This document shows positions 27,085 through 35,680 of a stretch of DNA of 64,000 nt, piece by piece. Each line of letters begins with the position of its first letter. Positions within the stretch are counted from its first letter, which is position 1. The notes beneath the pieces are model-generated. The model saw nothing but the letters and a program-made list of their open reading frames with translations, made no database searches and was not told the DNA's origin. The stretch lies in assembly GCA_003330885.1 (NCBI GenBank), contig CP030277.1:1488001-1552000 (forward strand), read 5' to 3'. Made by a program: the position numbers and the translations under genes. This DNA comes from Rhodobiaceae bacterium (GTDB taxonomy: Bacteria; Pseudomonadota; Alphaproteobacteria; Parvibaculales; Parvibaculaceae).

Positions 27085-27494
27085 AGCCGGAGCTGTTCTG
27101 CTTCCATTTCAGTTTCTGCGATGCGGTGTTTCACCACGTCGCCGATGGACACAATCCCAATAAGTTCGTCTTCTTCGATCACCGGAATGTGGCGGAACCG
27201 GCCACCGGTCATGGCATCCATCAACTGATCCAGCGTGTCACTGCGCGTGCAGGTAATGACATTCGCAGTCATGACTTGCGCCACGGGCAAATCCATCGCC
27301 TCTGCGCCGGCAATATTGATCGACTTGATGATATCGCGTTCCGAGAGGATGCCGCGCACCCGTCCACTATCGACAACAACAACCGCACCGATTTTCTTAT
27401 CGCACAGAAGCGTCACAGCGCTTGCTAGCGTGTCGGACGACGAAATCGTCGTGACATCGGCACCTTTGGTTTTCAGAATTGCTTCAACATTCAT
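27066..27494 (-). CDS. CBS-domain protein
   Basis: 142 residues from an ATG with GGGAG eight bases upstream. Two CBS modules occupy about residues 6-62 and 72-130: VVDSGRVRGILSERDIIK ends the first and VIEEDELIGIVSIGDVVK ends the second (each given in part). Paired CBS domains bind adenine nucleotides or similar ligands and regulate partners. No other domain is present, so it is a stand-alone nucleotide sensor of the kind that is common in alphaproteobacteria. Confidence 0.88.
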   Translation of the reverse strand: MNVEAILKTKGADVTTISSSDTLASAVTLLCDKKIGAVVVVDSGRVRGILSERDIIKSINIAGAEAMDLPVAQVMTANVITCTRSDTLDQLMDAMTGGRFRHIPVIEEDELIGIVSIGDVVKHRIAETEMEAEQLRLYIASG

Positions 27495-27557
27495 GCGTCT
27501 TCTCCCAGGTCGTGGGTCAGAAAACGACAAGGCCTCCAACAAATCGGTCAGCCTCCC

Positions 27558-27571
27558 TGCCCTATAGGGCA
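27558..27571. promoter_or_regulatory. 14-bp perfect palindrome upstream of the CBS gene
   Basis: TGCCCTATAGGGCA is its own reverse complement and lies about 65 bases upstream of the CBS start. The remaining part of the 309-base gap 27495-27803 holds no gene that I can support; it includes the promoter side of the DUF2157 gene. The palindrome may be an operator. Confidence 0.4.
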
Positions 27572-27803
27572 AACAATGTCCGACTTGCCAACAGACAAGC
27601 GAGGTTAAAAAGAAACTTATCCACGCCTTGCCGCCGTTGAGTAAAATCATGATCGACGAAACCCAAACACGCAAGGGCAAGACGATGATTTAGGTAAACA
27701 GGACAGCCATTCTGCCTCAATTCCGCCCCAGTCGACGCCAAACTGAGACATAACAACAAAACCTGACGCCCGCGTCACGATTATCCGTTCCCGGAGAAAC
27801 ACT

Positions 27804-29081
27804 ATGTGGCCCACATCCTACGCAAAACGAGTCGCAAGCGACCTAGAAGCCTGGGTCGAAAAAGGCTGGGTGTCGGCTGACAATGCGCCAAACATCCTCG
27901 CGTCCCTCAATACTGAGGACGGTCCCAGCAAACTGCCCGTCGTCATCACAGTGTTGGGGGCAGTGCTGATTGGGTTTTCGGCAATGGCTTTTGTCGCTGC
28001 CAACTGGGCAGAAATGTCAAAGTCTCTTCGTCTTGGTATTCTTGGTTTAGCCATGTGGTCGGCCTATGGCGCAGCAGCATTTCTTCATTTGCGAAACCAG
28101 GTCGCCTTTACAGAAGCCGCCTTTGTTGTTGGCGTTGCTCTCTTTGGCGCAAACATCATGCTCATCGGACAGATGTATCACCTGCCCGAGGATTTCCCCG
28201 CAGGCCTGCTCGCCTGGTCCCTTGGCGGGCTTGTCACGGCCTGGGCTGTTCAGTCACGTGCCGCACTCGCTACAACACAACTGTTGCTCATGGGCTGGAC
28301 AATGGCGGTCATCTCTGAAGGCGACATCCATCTGATGTATTTGCTGCCCTGGGGGGCAGCGGCCCTACTGGCCTTCCGCTTAGACTGGAGTCCGGCGAAA
28401 CATTTGGCGCTCATCGGTCTCATCGTTTGGTTGCTCGGAAACTCTCCCAACCTTGCGGAGAATCTTGGCTGGGGCCCGATCGAGTTGCTCACAATCCTGT
28501 CTTCGCTCTTCGGAGGTATTTGGCTCATAGGAATTGTCGGCGAAGAGAGGCAGCAACCTTTCGCCCGTGCCCTGCAGGGATATGCAGCCATCACGCTTCT
28601 GGTCATGTTCTGGCTGGGCCATGTCGTTGATGACGGGCTCGAAGAGGGTGCAGGTTACCTGATACCCGCCCTCTCCGTTGTCGTGCTGTCGGGCGCATCT
28701 ATTCTCGCATTCGCACGGACAAAACTACTCGCACCACAGGACGTCATCGCATTCGCCGCATTCCCCGTAGGTATTCTCTTGTCAGGAGGCCTCACGACCA
28801 GTGAAGGCGACGTACCTCTCATCCTCACCGCGCCACTCTTCCTGATCCTCTGCGTATGGCTCGTGACGCTTGGGACCCGCCTGCACAATCGCTTCCTGAT
28901 CAATCTGGGCTTTGCAGCTTTCGGCGGTGAAGCGCTCTACCTCTATCTCGAAACCTTCGGCACCCTGCTCGACACAGCGGCTTTCTTCGCCATTGGGGGC
29001 ATATTGCTCATCGCTGGCGGCTTTGTCTGGGAACGATTAAGACGCCGAGCGACCGCCACGCAAGCGGAGGCGACATCATGA
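27804..29081 (+). CDS. DUF2157 multi-pass membrane protein
   Basis: 425 residues. A soluble N-terminal helical segment (1-45) with VASDLEAWVEKGWVSADNA is followed by about twelve membrane helices, beginning VVITVLGAVLIGFSAMAFVAANW. This is the DUF2157 layout. DUF2157 genes are commonly followed by a GDYXXLXY-family gene, as here, with a 4-base stop/start overlap. Function unknown; an envelope role is plausible. Confidence 0.85.
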   Translation: MWPTSYAKRVASDLEAWVEKGWVSADNAPNILASLNTEDGPSKLPVVITVLGAVLIGFSAMAFVAANWAEMSKSLRLGILGLAMWSAYGAAAFLHLRNQVAFTEAAFVVGVALFGANIMLIGQMYHLPEDFPAGLLAWSLGGLVTAWAVQSRAALATTQLLLMGWTMAVISEGDIHLMYLLPWGAAALLAFRLDWSPAKHLALIGLIVWLLGNSPNLAENLGWGPIELLTILSSLFGGIWLIGIVGEERQQPFARALQGYAAITLLVMFWLGHVVDDGLEEGAGYLIPALSVVVLSGASILAFARTKLLAPQDVIAFAAFPVGILLSGGLTTSEGDVPLILTAPLFLILCVWLVTLGTRLHNRFLINLGFAAFGGEALYLYLETFGTLLDTAAFFAIGGILLIAGGFVWERLRRRATATQAEATS

Positions 29082-29668
29082 GCAACACACGCATCCTGAT
29101 GGGCATCGCCATTGCCGTTCTCTTTCAGACGGCCCTTCTCAGCCAAATGGTCTGGGCACAAATCACGCTGCTCAGCTCGCCCACTGAAGTCGTTCTTAAA
29201 ACAACGCCAGTTGATCCCCGCGACATCTTCCGCGGCGACTATGTGATCCTCAACTATGAGATTTCCACATTCGACGGAAACAAGGTGCCTATCGCGAGCA
29301 GTTTGGAGTCAGGGGACGACGCCTATGTGCTCCTGAGCACAGTGGGAAGCACGGCCACACCATTGGAAGTCCTGCCAACTGCGCCCGGCGACCTGCGCCG
29401 GGATCAGGCCCTCATTCGTGGCCGCGTCAATTATGTGCTGCGGGACAATGTCGCGACAACTGGGGAAGACTGCAGAGACTGCACAAGCATCGTCATCTCC
29501 TATCCTATCGACAGCTACTTCGTGCCGGAAGGAACAGGAACAGAGCTTGAGCAGTATCGAGACGAGCGCGCCCTTGGCGTGATCGTCGCCCTCAATGAAG
29601 AGGGCGACGCCGCCATTAAAGGCCTGATGATTGAAGGCCGGAAGATCTACGACGAGCCTTTGTTTTAG
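29078..29668 (+). CDS. GDYXXLXY-family membrane-anchored protein
   Basis: 196 residues. An N-terminal signal anchor (residues 5-27) precedes FRGDYVILNYE at 51-61, the name-giving motif. The rest is a soluble, probably periplasmic, beta-rich domain with a Cys pair (EDCRDCTS). Its start overlaps the DUF2157 stop, so the two are translationally coupled; the pairing is widespread and suggests a complex. The function is unknown. Confidence 0.88.
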   Translation: MSNTRILMGIAIAVLFQTALLSQMVWAQITLLSSPTEVVLKTTPVDPRDIFRGDYVILNYEISTFDGNKVPIASSLESGDDAYVLLSTVGSTATPLEVLPTAPGDLRRDQALIRGRVNYVLRDNVATTGEDCRDCTSIVISYPIDSYFVPEGTGTELEQYRDERALGVIVALNEEGDAAIKGLMIEGRKIYDEPLF

Positions 29669-31089
29669 CTCGCGTCCGCCCAGTTCCCGTGGAAACCAAA
29701 CGGCACACGCGTCGGCAGTTCGACCTTGGCGATTGGACCTTTCGAAATGTCGTCCGTGTCGAGCACGATAAAGTCAGACAAATTTTTCGATCCGTCATAG
29801 ACAAGCGAAACAAGATACCCGTTGCCCTCCTCTGCTTTCTCAGTGCGCGGCACAAAGACCGGCTCGTGGACAAAGCAGCCTTCACCGGGCTCATATGTTT
29901 TGGTGTTGCCGGTCTTGAGATCAACATGAACAAAGGTATCAAACGGCGCCCCTTCTGCTTCAGGGCGGGTCATGGTCGCATAGTACCCGTGACGGTATTC
30001 ATGGCCAACAAAGCGCTCATCAAATCGAGGAAATTCGCCGCCAATATCATTGAGTTCTGTCTCGGTATAATCGTTCGTGTTCCCATCAAGGTCGAACGTC
30101 CACCGCACCAGCGTGCCTGCTTCGGTTCCTAGGTCTGTTGTCTTCGTCCCATCCACATTGGGGAAGAGTGGCACACGTGAATATTTCATCATGTCGGCAA
30201 CAACTTTGGTCTTGCCGCCCTCATGTGTCGTATACGCATTCATCGGGTGATAGACATAGCAAGGATCGCCTTCAAACCACCGAATGCTGTCCACGCCCTC
30301 ATTGCGTCCCATAATGCCAACCCATGTGGACTGGCTAGGGTCCCACGCAATCATTGGTCCGCCCTTCATGATGCGGTCTATATCGATCGTGGCTGGGAAG
30401 ATTGGGAAGATCACATGTTCGTCTGTGGTGATGAAGTCATGCACCATGCTGGCATAAGGCGCCTTGAAGGTTTCTGAGCGTGTCAGGTTCCCCTGTGCAT
30501 CGACCACTTGATAGGAGATGTCGGGAGACGCAGGACCAGCAGCCATATAACCGAAGAACATCATCTCTCCGGTCTTTGGGTCAAACTTCGGATGTGCCGT
30601 CATCGGCCCTTCATACTTGCCACCAAATGTATTCGAGCCTTCGGTTTCCAACGTCTTCATATCCATCAGGACAGGACTGGACCCTTCATCAAGCGCCCAG
30701 AGTTTGCCTGCATGCGCTACGACATTTGTGTTCGCTACATTGTTGGGCAACTCTTCCGCACCCTCTTTGCGCGGTTCGCCAAAGGCCGTTCCGACCAGAC
30801 GCTCACCGGCTTCCCGCTGCGCATTGTATTGCTCAGTGTGCACCCAACGATTGCGATAGCTTGCCTTGCCATCCTCCACGTTAATCGCATGGATCATGCC
30901 CTCACCTAAGAACCAGTGGTGGTGATGCCCAAGCGGCGGGAACATCGGGTTTGGCCCATTCCGATAAAGTGTCCCGGCCAAGGTATCAGGCAGGTCGCCG
31001 TGAACAATCAGATCAGGCGCGTCGCATTCCACCATCACAGGGGCGAAATTATTCTTCAGAACAGGATTATTCGGAAACGGCTTGGACAT
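29665..31089 (-). CDS. Carotenoid oxygenase family dioxygenase
   Basis: 474 residues from an ATG with GGAG seven bases upstream. The seven-bladed propeller family is recognised from YRNGPNPMFPP, MIHAINVEDGKASYRNRWVHT and the four Fe(II) histidines, which I place in TAHPKFDP, VHDFITTDEH, VYHPMNAY and the C-terminal FGFHG. Members cleave a double bond of carotenoids, apocarotenoids or stilbenes such as lignostilbene. No carotenoid genes are present, so a stilbene or aromatic substrate is as likely. It is divergent from a TetR regulator. Last four bases overlap the previous gene. Confidence 0.9.
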   Translation of the reverse strand: MSKPFPNNPVLKNNFAPVMVECDAPDLIVHGDLPDTLAGTLYRNGPNPMFPPLGHHHHWFLGEGMIHAINVEDGKASYRNRWVHTEQYNAQREAGERLVGTAFGEPRKEGAEELPNNVANTNVVAHAGKLWALDEGSSPVLMDMKTLETEGSNTFGGKYEGPMTAHPKFDPKTGEMMFFGYMAAGPASPDISYQVVDAQGNLTRSETFKAPYASMVHDFITTDEHVIFPIFPATIDIDRIMKGGPMIAWDPSQSTWVGIMGRNEGVDSIRWFEGDPCYVYHPMNAYTTHEGGKTKVVADMMKYSRVPLFPNVDGTKTTDLGTEAGTLVRWTFDLDGNTNDYTETELNDIGGEFPRFDERFVGHEYRHGYYATMTRPEAEGAPFDTFVHVDLKTGNTKTYEPGEGCFVHEPVFVPRTEKAEEGNGYLVSLVYDGSKNLSDFIVLDTDDISKGPIAKVELPTRVPFGFHGNWADAS

Positions 31090-31158
31090 GGGATTGCTCC
31101 ATGAAAATGCGTGAGGCAACCCCGTGGCCACCTGGTGCGTTTGTCTGTTGCGATTAAA

Positions 31159-31171
31159 ATAACACTGTTAT
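31159..31171. promoter_or_regulatory. Candidate TetR operator
   Basis: ATAACA-C-TGTTAT is a perfect 13-bp inverted repeat in the 110-base gap between the carotenoid oxygenase and the divergent TetR gene. AT-rich flanks hold the only promoter-like positions in the gap, so bound protein could block both transcripts. Confidence 0.6.
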
Positions 31172-31199
31172 ATAAAAGATCAAGCTCAAGGCTGCACAA

Positions 31200-31901
31200 A
31201 TGAAACCAGGTCGAGACTCAAAAATGAACAGCCGGCAAAAAGAGAAAACGAAGCGGCCTCGCCGCATCTCCGCCGAGGTGCAGCGTACGGAGCTCCTGGA
31301 CGCTGCCAGCGAAATGTTGGCAAGTGGTGGACCAGAGGCCCTTTCTGTTCGAAAGCTGGCAAATGCCGTGGGCACGTCAACAATGACGATCTACACCGCC
31401 TTTGAAGGCAAAGACGGCGTCATCGCTGCACTCTATGAAGAAGCCTTCGCGCGGATGGCGGACTTCCAGGAAGCAGTGCCACATGGTGATAGCCCACTTG
31501 AATGGCTGGGCGGTCTAGGGGCGGCCTACCGCGCCTTCGCACTGAAGAACCCCTCCTACTACGCTCTCATCATGTCTGAGACGTTGCCCATTTCGCTGTT
31601 TCAGAAACAAGACGCAGAGCCGCTTGCGCGGGGCATCGCGCGCCAGCGGTCGTATAGATCTCTTTTTGATGCGGTAAGCGCCTGCCAGGCCCAGGGTTTC
31701 ATGTCTTCAAACAATGAAACAGAGGAGATCACTGCCGTCCTTTGGGCGACGGTCCACGGGCATGTGAGCCTGGAACTCGCAGGCTTCCACGAAAGTCAGG
31801 AAGCCGCGGACAGCCGTTTCCTGCTGCTAACCCAGTCAGTGCTCGCGGGGCTTCTCACGGCCAAGGGCACAAAGGCCTGGAAAGCATTCGCGCCCACCTA
31901 A
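31200..31901 (+). CDS. TetR-family transcription regulator
   Basis: 233 residues. The N-terminal helix-turn-helix reads TELLDAASEMLASGGPEALS then VRKLANAVGTSTMTIYTAF. The rest is a helical ligand-binding domain (TetR_C_33-like, with FALKNPSYYALIMSE). Start has AAGG eight bases upstream. Divergence from the dioxygenase gene and the palindrome between them indicate that it represses that gene until a carotenoid- or stilbene-type inducer binds. Confidence 0.88.
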   Translation: MKPGRDSKMNSRQKEKTKRPRRISAEVQRTELLDAASEMLASGGPEALSVRKLANAVGTSTMTIYTAFEGKDGVIAALYEEAFARMADFQEAVPHGDSPLEWLGGLGAAYRAFALKNPSYYALIMSETLPISLFQKQDAEPLARGIARQRSYRSLFDAVSACQAQGFMSSNNETEEITAVLWATVHGHVSLELAGFHESQEAADSRFLLLTQSVLAGLLTAKGTKAWKAFAPT

Positions 31902-31923
31902 GTCCTACCGATCGATGAGCGAC

Positions 31924-32259
31924 TTAGTCGTCGTCTAAGTCACGCGCTTCGGGAAACGGTCCGAACGGGAACGGTTTATCGTCACGATCAAACGTAATGA
32001 AGCTGAGGCATTCAAAGACATACGCAATCAGCCGTCGGCTGAAACTCAAGAGTTCCTCATTCTTGCCACCGCTTAAGAAAACAACGATCAGCTGGATGGC
32101 GCCAAGAAGGATGGAAAGCGAGAAGGCAATGTTCCCAAGAAACCAGAAGCCGGCCATATAGAGCAGGCGTTGCCAGAGAGGTTCATGCTCTTCCTGGTCA
32201 ATTGTGACGGTTTCAGGACGGGAAGCTTCAGGCTCGGAGGAAGTCGAAGCATCACTCAT
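31924..32259 (-). CDS. DUF4389 protein
   Basis: 111 residues from an ATG with GGAG eight bases upstream. An acidic/Ser-rich N-terminus precedes a membrane pair (about residues 33-65, WFLGNIAFSLSILLGAIQL shown in part) and the motif RRLIAYVFECLSFITFDRDDKPFPF (in part: YVFECLSFITF), which is diagnostic of DUF4389. Function unknown. It lies upstream of no obvious partner; the rhomboid gene is 105 bases away on the same strand. Confidence 0.8.
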   Translation of the reverse strand: MSDASTSSEPEASRPETVTIDQEEHEPLWQRLLYMAGFWFLGNIAFSLSILLGAIQLIVVFLSGGKNEELLSFSRRLIAYVFECLSFITFDRDDKPFPFGPFPEARDLDDD

Positions 32260-32363
32260 AGGGGGATCTCCATTCGTTAGGACATCAATAGGTGGCCTAT
32301 CAGCCACCCTTTACATTTGGGTGTCCGCCCCCCTTCCTTCAATGATCCAGAACAAAGGTTAAG

Positions 32364-33152
32364 TCAGTCTCCGCGCCATTCTCCGTACCCGACATTCCCC
32401 GGGCCGCCTGAAGGCGACTGTTTCATAGGGTCAAAGAACCCGAACAGCAGCAGACCAGCCGCAAAGCCGCCTAAATGCGCTTCCCAGGCGATTGAGACCG
32501 TTTCGCCTGAGAGCGAAAGGCCGGATAGACCAAATAGAAGGTTGAGGCCGAGCCATACACCGACAAAAATCAGTGTCCGACGGTCGCTCAGCGCCTGGAG
32601 GATGGTCGCCTGCGCGCGCGGCGCACCCGGCAATGAAGGGTCCCGCGCTGTGATCAGCCCGAGCGGACCACCGGCAAGAAAGACAAACCTTGCAGCCCCC
32701 CCCATCAAGCCGCTGACAGCGCCGGACGCACCAACAACAAAAACCAACTCACCTGCGTGAATAATCACATGGGTTAGGCCACCAATGATCCCGCATATAA
32801 GGAAAAAGATCAGAAACCGTGTAGCCCCGAACCGGCGTGCAACCGGCGTACCGAATGCAAGGAGCCAGATAGAGTTAAAGATCAAATGCCCCCAATCTGC
32901 ATGCAGAAAGATATGGGTCACGAACCCAGCCAGATCGACCAGCATTCCGCCAGGAAGTGGCACGACTTCCCCGGTCGCAAGAGGCGCATAACGCGCCGGG
33001 CTCAACGCAAAATAGGCAATCAGACGGTTGGCTTCTGCCTGGTCCATAAAGGTGGCCAGCAGATGGACACCAAAAAGTGCCCCAACAAGGCCCAGAACAA
33101 CCGCAGGAGCATTAAAGGCAGGTGGTTCACTAATCTGATGTTGGTCAGCCAC
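32364..33152 (-). CDS. Rhomboid intramembrane serine protease
   Basis: 262 residues with six or seven membrane helices. The serine is in GASGAVSG and the His in AWEAHLGGFAAG; the THIFLHADWGHLIFN loop is typical of the family. It cleaves membrane proteins within the bilayer. Start is GTG with GAGGA eleven bases upstream. It overlaps the end of the DsbA-like gene by eight bases, so the two are co-transcribed. Confidence 0.9.
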   Translation of the reverse strand: MADQHQISEPPAFNAPAVVLGLVGALFGVHLLATFMDQAEANRLIAYFALSPARYAPLATGEVVPLPGGMLVDLAGFVTHIFLHADWGHLIFNSIWLLAFGTPVARRFGATRFLIFFLICGIIGGLTHVIIHAGELVFVVGASGAVSGLMGGAARFVFLAGGPLGLITARDPSLPGAPRAQATILQALSDRRTLIFVGVWLGLNLLFGLSGLSLSGETVSIAWEAHLGGFAAGLLLFGFFDPMKQSPSGGPGNVGYGEWRGD

Positions 33153-33747
33153 GATTAAGAGCGTCCTCTACTAGCGGCAACCGGTCATTGCCAAAATACA
33201 TATCGTCCCCATTAACAAACATGGTCGGAGACCCAAAGCCCCCCCGCTCTATCACTTCTTCGGTGTTTTGTCTGAGGCGGGCCTTAACATCATCTTCTTT
33301 AATCCGCGCAGCAACGTGAGCCGGGTCGAGCCCTACCTTTTGACAGATCTCCGCCAGAATGTCCGGCTGGGAGATGTCTTTCAGGTCGCCCCAATAGGCC
33401 TCAAACACCCCCCAGGCGAATTCAGGCAGTTTCCCCTCGTCCAGGGCCACAATAGCTGCCCGCATAGGGTCAACGGCGCGCACAGGGAACACAGGTGGTT
33501 GACCGATCTTCACCCCGCAATAGCGAGCCCAGTCCTGCAAATCCTTAACGTAGTAGCGTCCTTTGACAGGATGAGGGTTCGCCCTCTGCTCGTAGACGGA
33601 TTCGTTAACTTTATTGAAGATGCCGCCCACCAATACAGGCTTCCACTGGATCTCAGCCTTCGTGCGCTCAACCATCGCTTCCACGCGGGCAAAACACAAA
33701 TAGGTCCAAGGGCTTGAACAATCAAAATAGAACTCCAGCACCGCCAT
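33145..33747 (-). CDS. DsbA-like 2-hydroxychromene-2-carboxylate isomerase family protein
   Basis: 200 residues. The thioredoxin-fold start reads EFYFDCSSPWTYL, followed by KPVLVGGIFNKVN and the C-terminal GGFGSPTMFVNGDDMYFGNDRL (in part: SPTMFVNGDDMYFG). This is the HCCA isomerase branch, which uses glutathione in naphthalene-type degradation. The CSSP motif has one Cys only. Whether the substrate is a chromene or another aromatic cannot be told. GGGAG site before ATG. Confidence 0.87.
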   Translation of the reverse strand: MAVLEFYFDCSSPWTYLCFARVEAMVERTKAEIQWKPVLVGGIFNKVNESVYEQRANPHPVKGRYYVKDLQDWARYCGVKIGQPPVFPVRAVDPMRAAIVALDEGKLPEFAWGVFEAYWGDLKDISQPDILAEICQKVGLDPAHVAARIKEDDVKARLRQNTEEVIERGGFGSPTMFVNGDDMYFGNDRLPLVEDALNRG

Positions 33748-33990
33748 ATTGATCTCCCGTTACCTCGTGTCGGAGGCGGAGTGTGACGGTCTGCCCCTGG
33801 ATTCGCAAACCCGCGTTAACACTTGGACGTCCCTGTTTCATTTCAGAACACCGAAGGCCCAGCTGTTAACGAAGGGCGTTCCCGCACGACCCAGTATTCC
33901 TCTTTGCTAGCCCTACCTCCCACCAGCGAATTTCGCAAAAACAGCCCGAAAACTAGGGAATTTTGGGAAGTGTTAACGAGGACTGACGGG

Positions 33991-34006
33991 TGGCACACCC
34001 GTTGCA
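33991..34006 (+). promoter_or_regulatory. Sigma-54 (RpoN) promoter
   Basis: TGGCACACCCGTTGCA matches the sigma-54 consensus at the -24 (TGGCAC) and -12 (TTGCA) elements with exact spacing; only the seventh base differs. Transcription would start near 34017, giving a 30-base leader. Upstream, TGTTAACGA occurs at 33864 and 33971, and a third GTTAAC at 33815; they could be enhancer-binding sites. The rest of 33748-33990 holds no gene. Confidence 0.8.
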
Positions 34007-34046
34007 ACCATCTGGATGACTTTAACAGATGACCTAAGAAAAGATT

Positions 34047-34244
34047 ATGACAACCCGTTTTCCACAGCTCAGCCTCGCGATTGCCCTCGGCGCCGCATTG
34101 GCTCTTCCGCTTCTGACGGAAGATGTATTTGTGGCGAATGAAGGTACGGCTTCTGTTACCAGCGCAATTGGCACCCCAAACAACGACCAGAAAAATTCTG
34201 GCACGCCAGCTGCACTGTTCCTGCTCAACAACGAAAACAAGTAA
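34047..34244 (+). CDS. 65-residue exported N/T/S-rich peptide, HfaA-position gene
   Basis: 65 residues. A signal peptide occupies about residues 1-30 (hydrophobic LAIALGAALALPLL), leaving a mature part of roughly 35 residues rich in Asn, Thr, Ser and Ala, e.g. SAIGTPNNDQKNSG and FLLNNENK. No named family recognised. It is first in a sigma-54 unit and ends twelve bases before the CsgG/HfaB gene, the position of hfaA in Caulobacter-type holdfast-anchor operons. It could be a secreted subunit or an accessory of the pore; this is inferred from position. A short AAGAAAAG ribosome site is present. Confidence 0.65.
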   Translation: MTTRFPQLSLAIALGAALALPLLTEDVFVANEGTASVTSAIGTPNNDQKNSGTPAALFLLNNENK

Positions 34245-34256
34245 CGGAGAGATCCA

Positions 34257-35366
34257 GTGTTCTCTACGACAAAAAAAGCTCTCAGCTCTCAGAACGGCAT
34301 CAAGAAAGCCGCAATCCTGCTTGGTCTCGGCGTAGCGCTGACAGGCTGCATCAGCCCGACAGCAGGTAGCGACGGTCGTTATACGACACCGATCGGCAAC
34401 GCTCCGGTGATCAATAATGAGACACCTTATTCCAGCGCCCTGCGCTGCATCGGTAGCAGCATGGCTGGTACCGCAGCTGCACCGCGCATCGCTGTTGGCA
34501 ACATCAAGGATTATACCGGCAAGGTAGAACTTGAAGGTGGCGCAAAGCTGACCCAGGGCGCATCGCTTATGGCGATCTCAGGCCTCTCAAAGGCTGGCGT
34601 CATGCTAGTGGAGCGTTTTGACACATCAGTCGCAGAACTTGAGCTGAAATATGCCAATGATCGCCTGATCTCAGATGCAAACCCGGGCGAGTATCGTCAG
34701 ATCCATGCCGGTTCAATTCGCGGCTCCGACTATAACATGGTTGGCGGCATCACCGAGCTGAACTTCGACATCCGCAATGGCGGTCTGGACAGCGCGTTCT
34801 CTGATCTTGACCCAACAGGTCTGTCAGCAACCGTCAGCGGCCGTCTCTTTGTCATGAACGTTGGTCTTGACCTTCGTCTTGTCGACAGCCGCTCTTTGGA
34901 AGTTGTGCATGTTGTTTCCTACCAGAAGCAGATCATCGGTCGCGAGATTGTTGCGGGTGTGTTCGACTTCCTAAACGGCAACACGTTTGAGATTGGTGCC
35001 GGTGAGCGTGCCAATGAGCCACTGCAGCTTGGTGTTCGTTCTGTTATCGAACGCGCCATCCTGGAAATGATTGTGCCGCTCTATGGCACAAACCCAGCTA
35101 ACTGCACGAACTTCGGTTCGGATGGTGATCCGCTCGGCGAAATTCACTATCGCTCTGCGCCGCAGAACTATGGTGTGCAGCAGGCCGAGGTCACAGCACC
35201 AGCGCCGCAGGCTTATGCTCCAGCAGCACCTGCAGCCCGCACGGCACCGGTTCAACCACAGACGGTAGCAGCCCGCACGACAGTAGCTGCACCGATCATG
35301 AACGACCCGTATGGCTACTATTCTGAGCCAATCTTCTCAGACCGCCTGCGCAGCAGCCAGTACTAA
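34257..35366 (+). CDS. CsgG/HfaB family outer-membrane secretion lipoprotein
   Basis: 369 residues. Lipobox LTGC with Cys31 as lipidated residue after the hydrophobic LGLGVALTG. The CsgG domain covers about residues 60-285, with IAVGNIKDYTG, LTQGASLMAISGL, MVGGITELNFDIR, and VSGRLFVMNVGLDLRLVDSRSLEVVHVVSYQKQI (each in part). CsgG forms a nine-subunit pore for curli export and HfaB anchors holdfast proteins. The C-terminal 70 residues are Ala/Pro/Gln-rich and disordered. The GTG-like start lies directly after an SD (GGAGAG). A strong terminator follows. No csgE or csgF is evident. Confidence 0.88.
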   Translation: MFSTTKKALSSQNGIKKAAILLGLGVALTGCISPTAGSDGRYTTPIGNAPVINNETPYSSALRCIGSSMAGTAAAPRIAVGNIKDYTGKVELEGGAKLTQGASLMAISGLSKAGVMLVERFDTSVAELELKYANDRLISDANPGEYRQIHAGSIRGSDYNMVGGITELNFDIRNGGLDSAFSDLDPTGLSATVSGRLFVMNVGLDLRLVDSRSLEVVHVVSYQKQIIGREIVAGVFDFLNGNTFEIGAGERANEPLQLGVRSVIERAILEMIVPLYGTNPANCTNFGSDGDPLGEIHYRSAPQNYGVQQAEVTAPAPQAYAPAAPAARTAPVQPQTVAARTTVAAPIMNDPYGYYSEPIFSDRLRSSQY

Positions 35367-35510
35367 ACACTCCCCCATCCGGGAGAGTGACCTACAGCAA
35401 GACACGAAGACTAATTTCAAGAGCCGGCCCAAGGGAAACACTTCCCAAACGACCGGTGGATGAGGCGGCGCGCCTGCCCTTCCAACACCAAGTTCGTTGA
35501 GAGCAACTTA

Positions 35511-35538
35511 GGGAGAGCTTCGGCTCTCCCTCTTTTTT
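35511..35538 (+). terminator. Rho-independent terminator of the CsgG/HfaB unit
   Basis: GGGAGAGC-TTCG-GCTCTCCC, an 8-bp stem with UUCG loop, is followed by TCTTTTTT. It closes the sigma-54 unit. The rest of the 314-base gap 35367-35680 has no gene. Confidence 0.9.
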
Positions 35539-35680
35539 GAGAATTTTCCTCTCCTTTAAACTCGAGCAAAAAGAAGACGTCACTAAGCCTCGTGCACAAC
35601 CCGTTTTGTGCCATACGCTGCCTTTCCCAGCCGCTCCCAATGTGACTACAATCAGTCAGAATTTAACTCGGTGCTAGAAG

